DNA from: Planctomycetota bacterium
Lineage (GTDB): Bacteria; Planctomycetota; Planctomycetia; Pirellulales; Pirellulaceae
NCBI GenBank assembly: GCA_024276655.1
Contig: JAJRWU010000096.1
Coordinates: 1-38,728 of the forward strand
Length of the DNA: 38,728 bases
Direction of reading: 5' to 3'
Part shown: one piece after another, positions 38,649 through 38,728 of the stretch
How positions within the stretch are numbered: the stretch's first letter is position 1
Layout of the letters: each line of letters starts with the position of its first letter
Position numbers and translations under genes: made by a program
Notes under the pieces: generated by a model
What the model was told of the DNA's origin: nothing
Databases searched by the model: none
The model's input: the letters and a program-made list of their open reading frames with translations, nothing else

Positions 38649-38712
38649 GTCATTTGTCATTGGCCGTCTGTTTGCTCGCATCTTTGTTTCTCTTTCTCCA
38701 ATGACAAATGAC
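38649..38712. repeat. GTCATTTGTCATTGG inverted repeat
   Basis: Perfect 15-nt arms (38649-38663 and 38698-38712) around a T/C-rich 34-nt centre. It could fold into a strong hairpin. Confidence 0.75.
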
Positions 38713-38728
38713 TAATGAAAAATAACTA

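Larger units (their letters stand above)
38152..38728. other. Repeat-filled intergenic end of the window
   Basis: No supported gene. The stretch contains three separate inverted repeats (38298-38361, 38496-38574, 38649-38712). The short frames present here run through these repeats and look non-coding. The lnt promoter should lie near 38160-38290, but I could not place it. Confidence 0.6.

Overview
The window looks like a piece of a planctomycete chromosome (Pirellulales-like). This is inferred from gene content and style, not from a marker gene: an ECF sigma/anti-sigma pair followed by small secreted Lys-rich proteins, an RDD / SpoIIM / DUF4129 / DUF4350 / MoxR / DUF58 membrane-associated operon, an NPCBM-containing secreted protein, a sialate O-acetylesterase, frequent TTG/GTG starts, weak Shine-Dalgarno sites, and intergenic spaces crowded with short palindromic repeats. 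No rRNA, tRNA, CRISPR array, transposase or phage gene was seen.

Layout. 315-3755 (-) is an oversized Tex-type RNA-binding protein with two low-complexity insertions. 4113-4391 (+) is a small unknown. 4538-7151 (-) is a sigma unit: ECF sigma factor, membrane anti-sigma-like protein, a secreted coiled-coil protein and a secreted protein with a duplicated LTxEQ motif. 7434-9287 (+) is a two-part ABC-2 permease. 9288-9914 is a gene-free, repeat-rich stretch. 9915-16741 (-) carries, in transcription order, a divergent UvrA-like ATPase, a truncated GH2-like protein, a ThiF/MoeB-type adenylyltransferase and a cytochrome P450. 16928-24887 (+) is a tightly packed operon: RDD protein, SpoIIM-like protein, membrane protein, DUF4129 protein, DUF4350 protein, a short in-frame follow-on ORF, MoxR AAA+ ATPase with an added zinc ribbon, and DUF58 protein. 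Several of these junctions overlap or abut at start/stop codons, and several starts are TTG. 24986-28261 (-) is a very large secreted protein with NPCBM-like, trypsin-like and PDZ regions whose nucleophile Ser appears to be Ala. 28440-31398 (+) has a PfkB kinase, an RNA 2',3'-cyclic phosphodiesterase (ThpR) and a nucleotidyltransferase-HD protein. 31448-34650 (-) has an Nramp-related transporter without the usual metal-binding motifs and a sialate O-acetylesterase. 34934-36466 (+) is a MauE/DoxX-like membrane protein overlapping tail-to-tail with apolipoprotein N-acyltransferase (lnt, 36310-38151, -). The last 577 bases hold only inverted repeats.

The most unusual layer is the repeats. One GCCCGGC/GCCGGGC palindrome family serves as terminators between genes and also lies inside tex and the uvrA-like gene, where both copies are read in the same frame as a KPGFL(E/K)KPGF peptide. 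Separately, two genes (tex and the esterase) have exact five-copy tandem repeats that begin at the stop codon, with unit lengths divisible by three so that every unit repeats the in-frame stop. Both arrays are followed by a copy of the same palindromic element.
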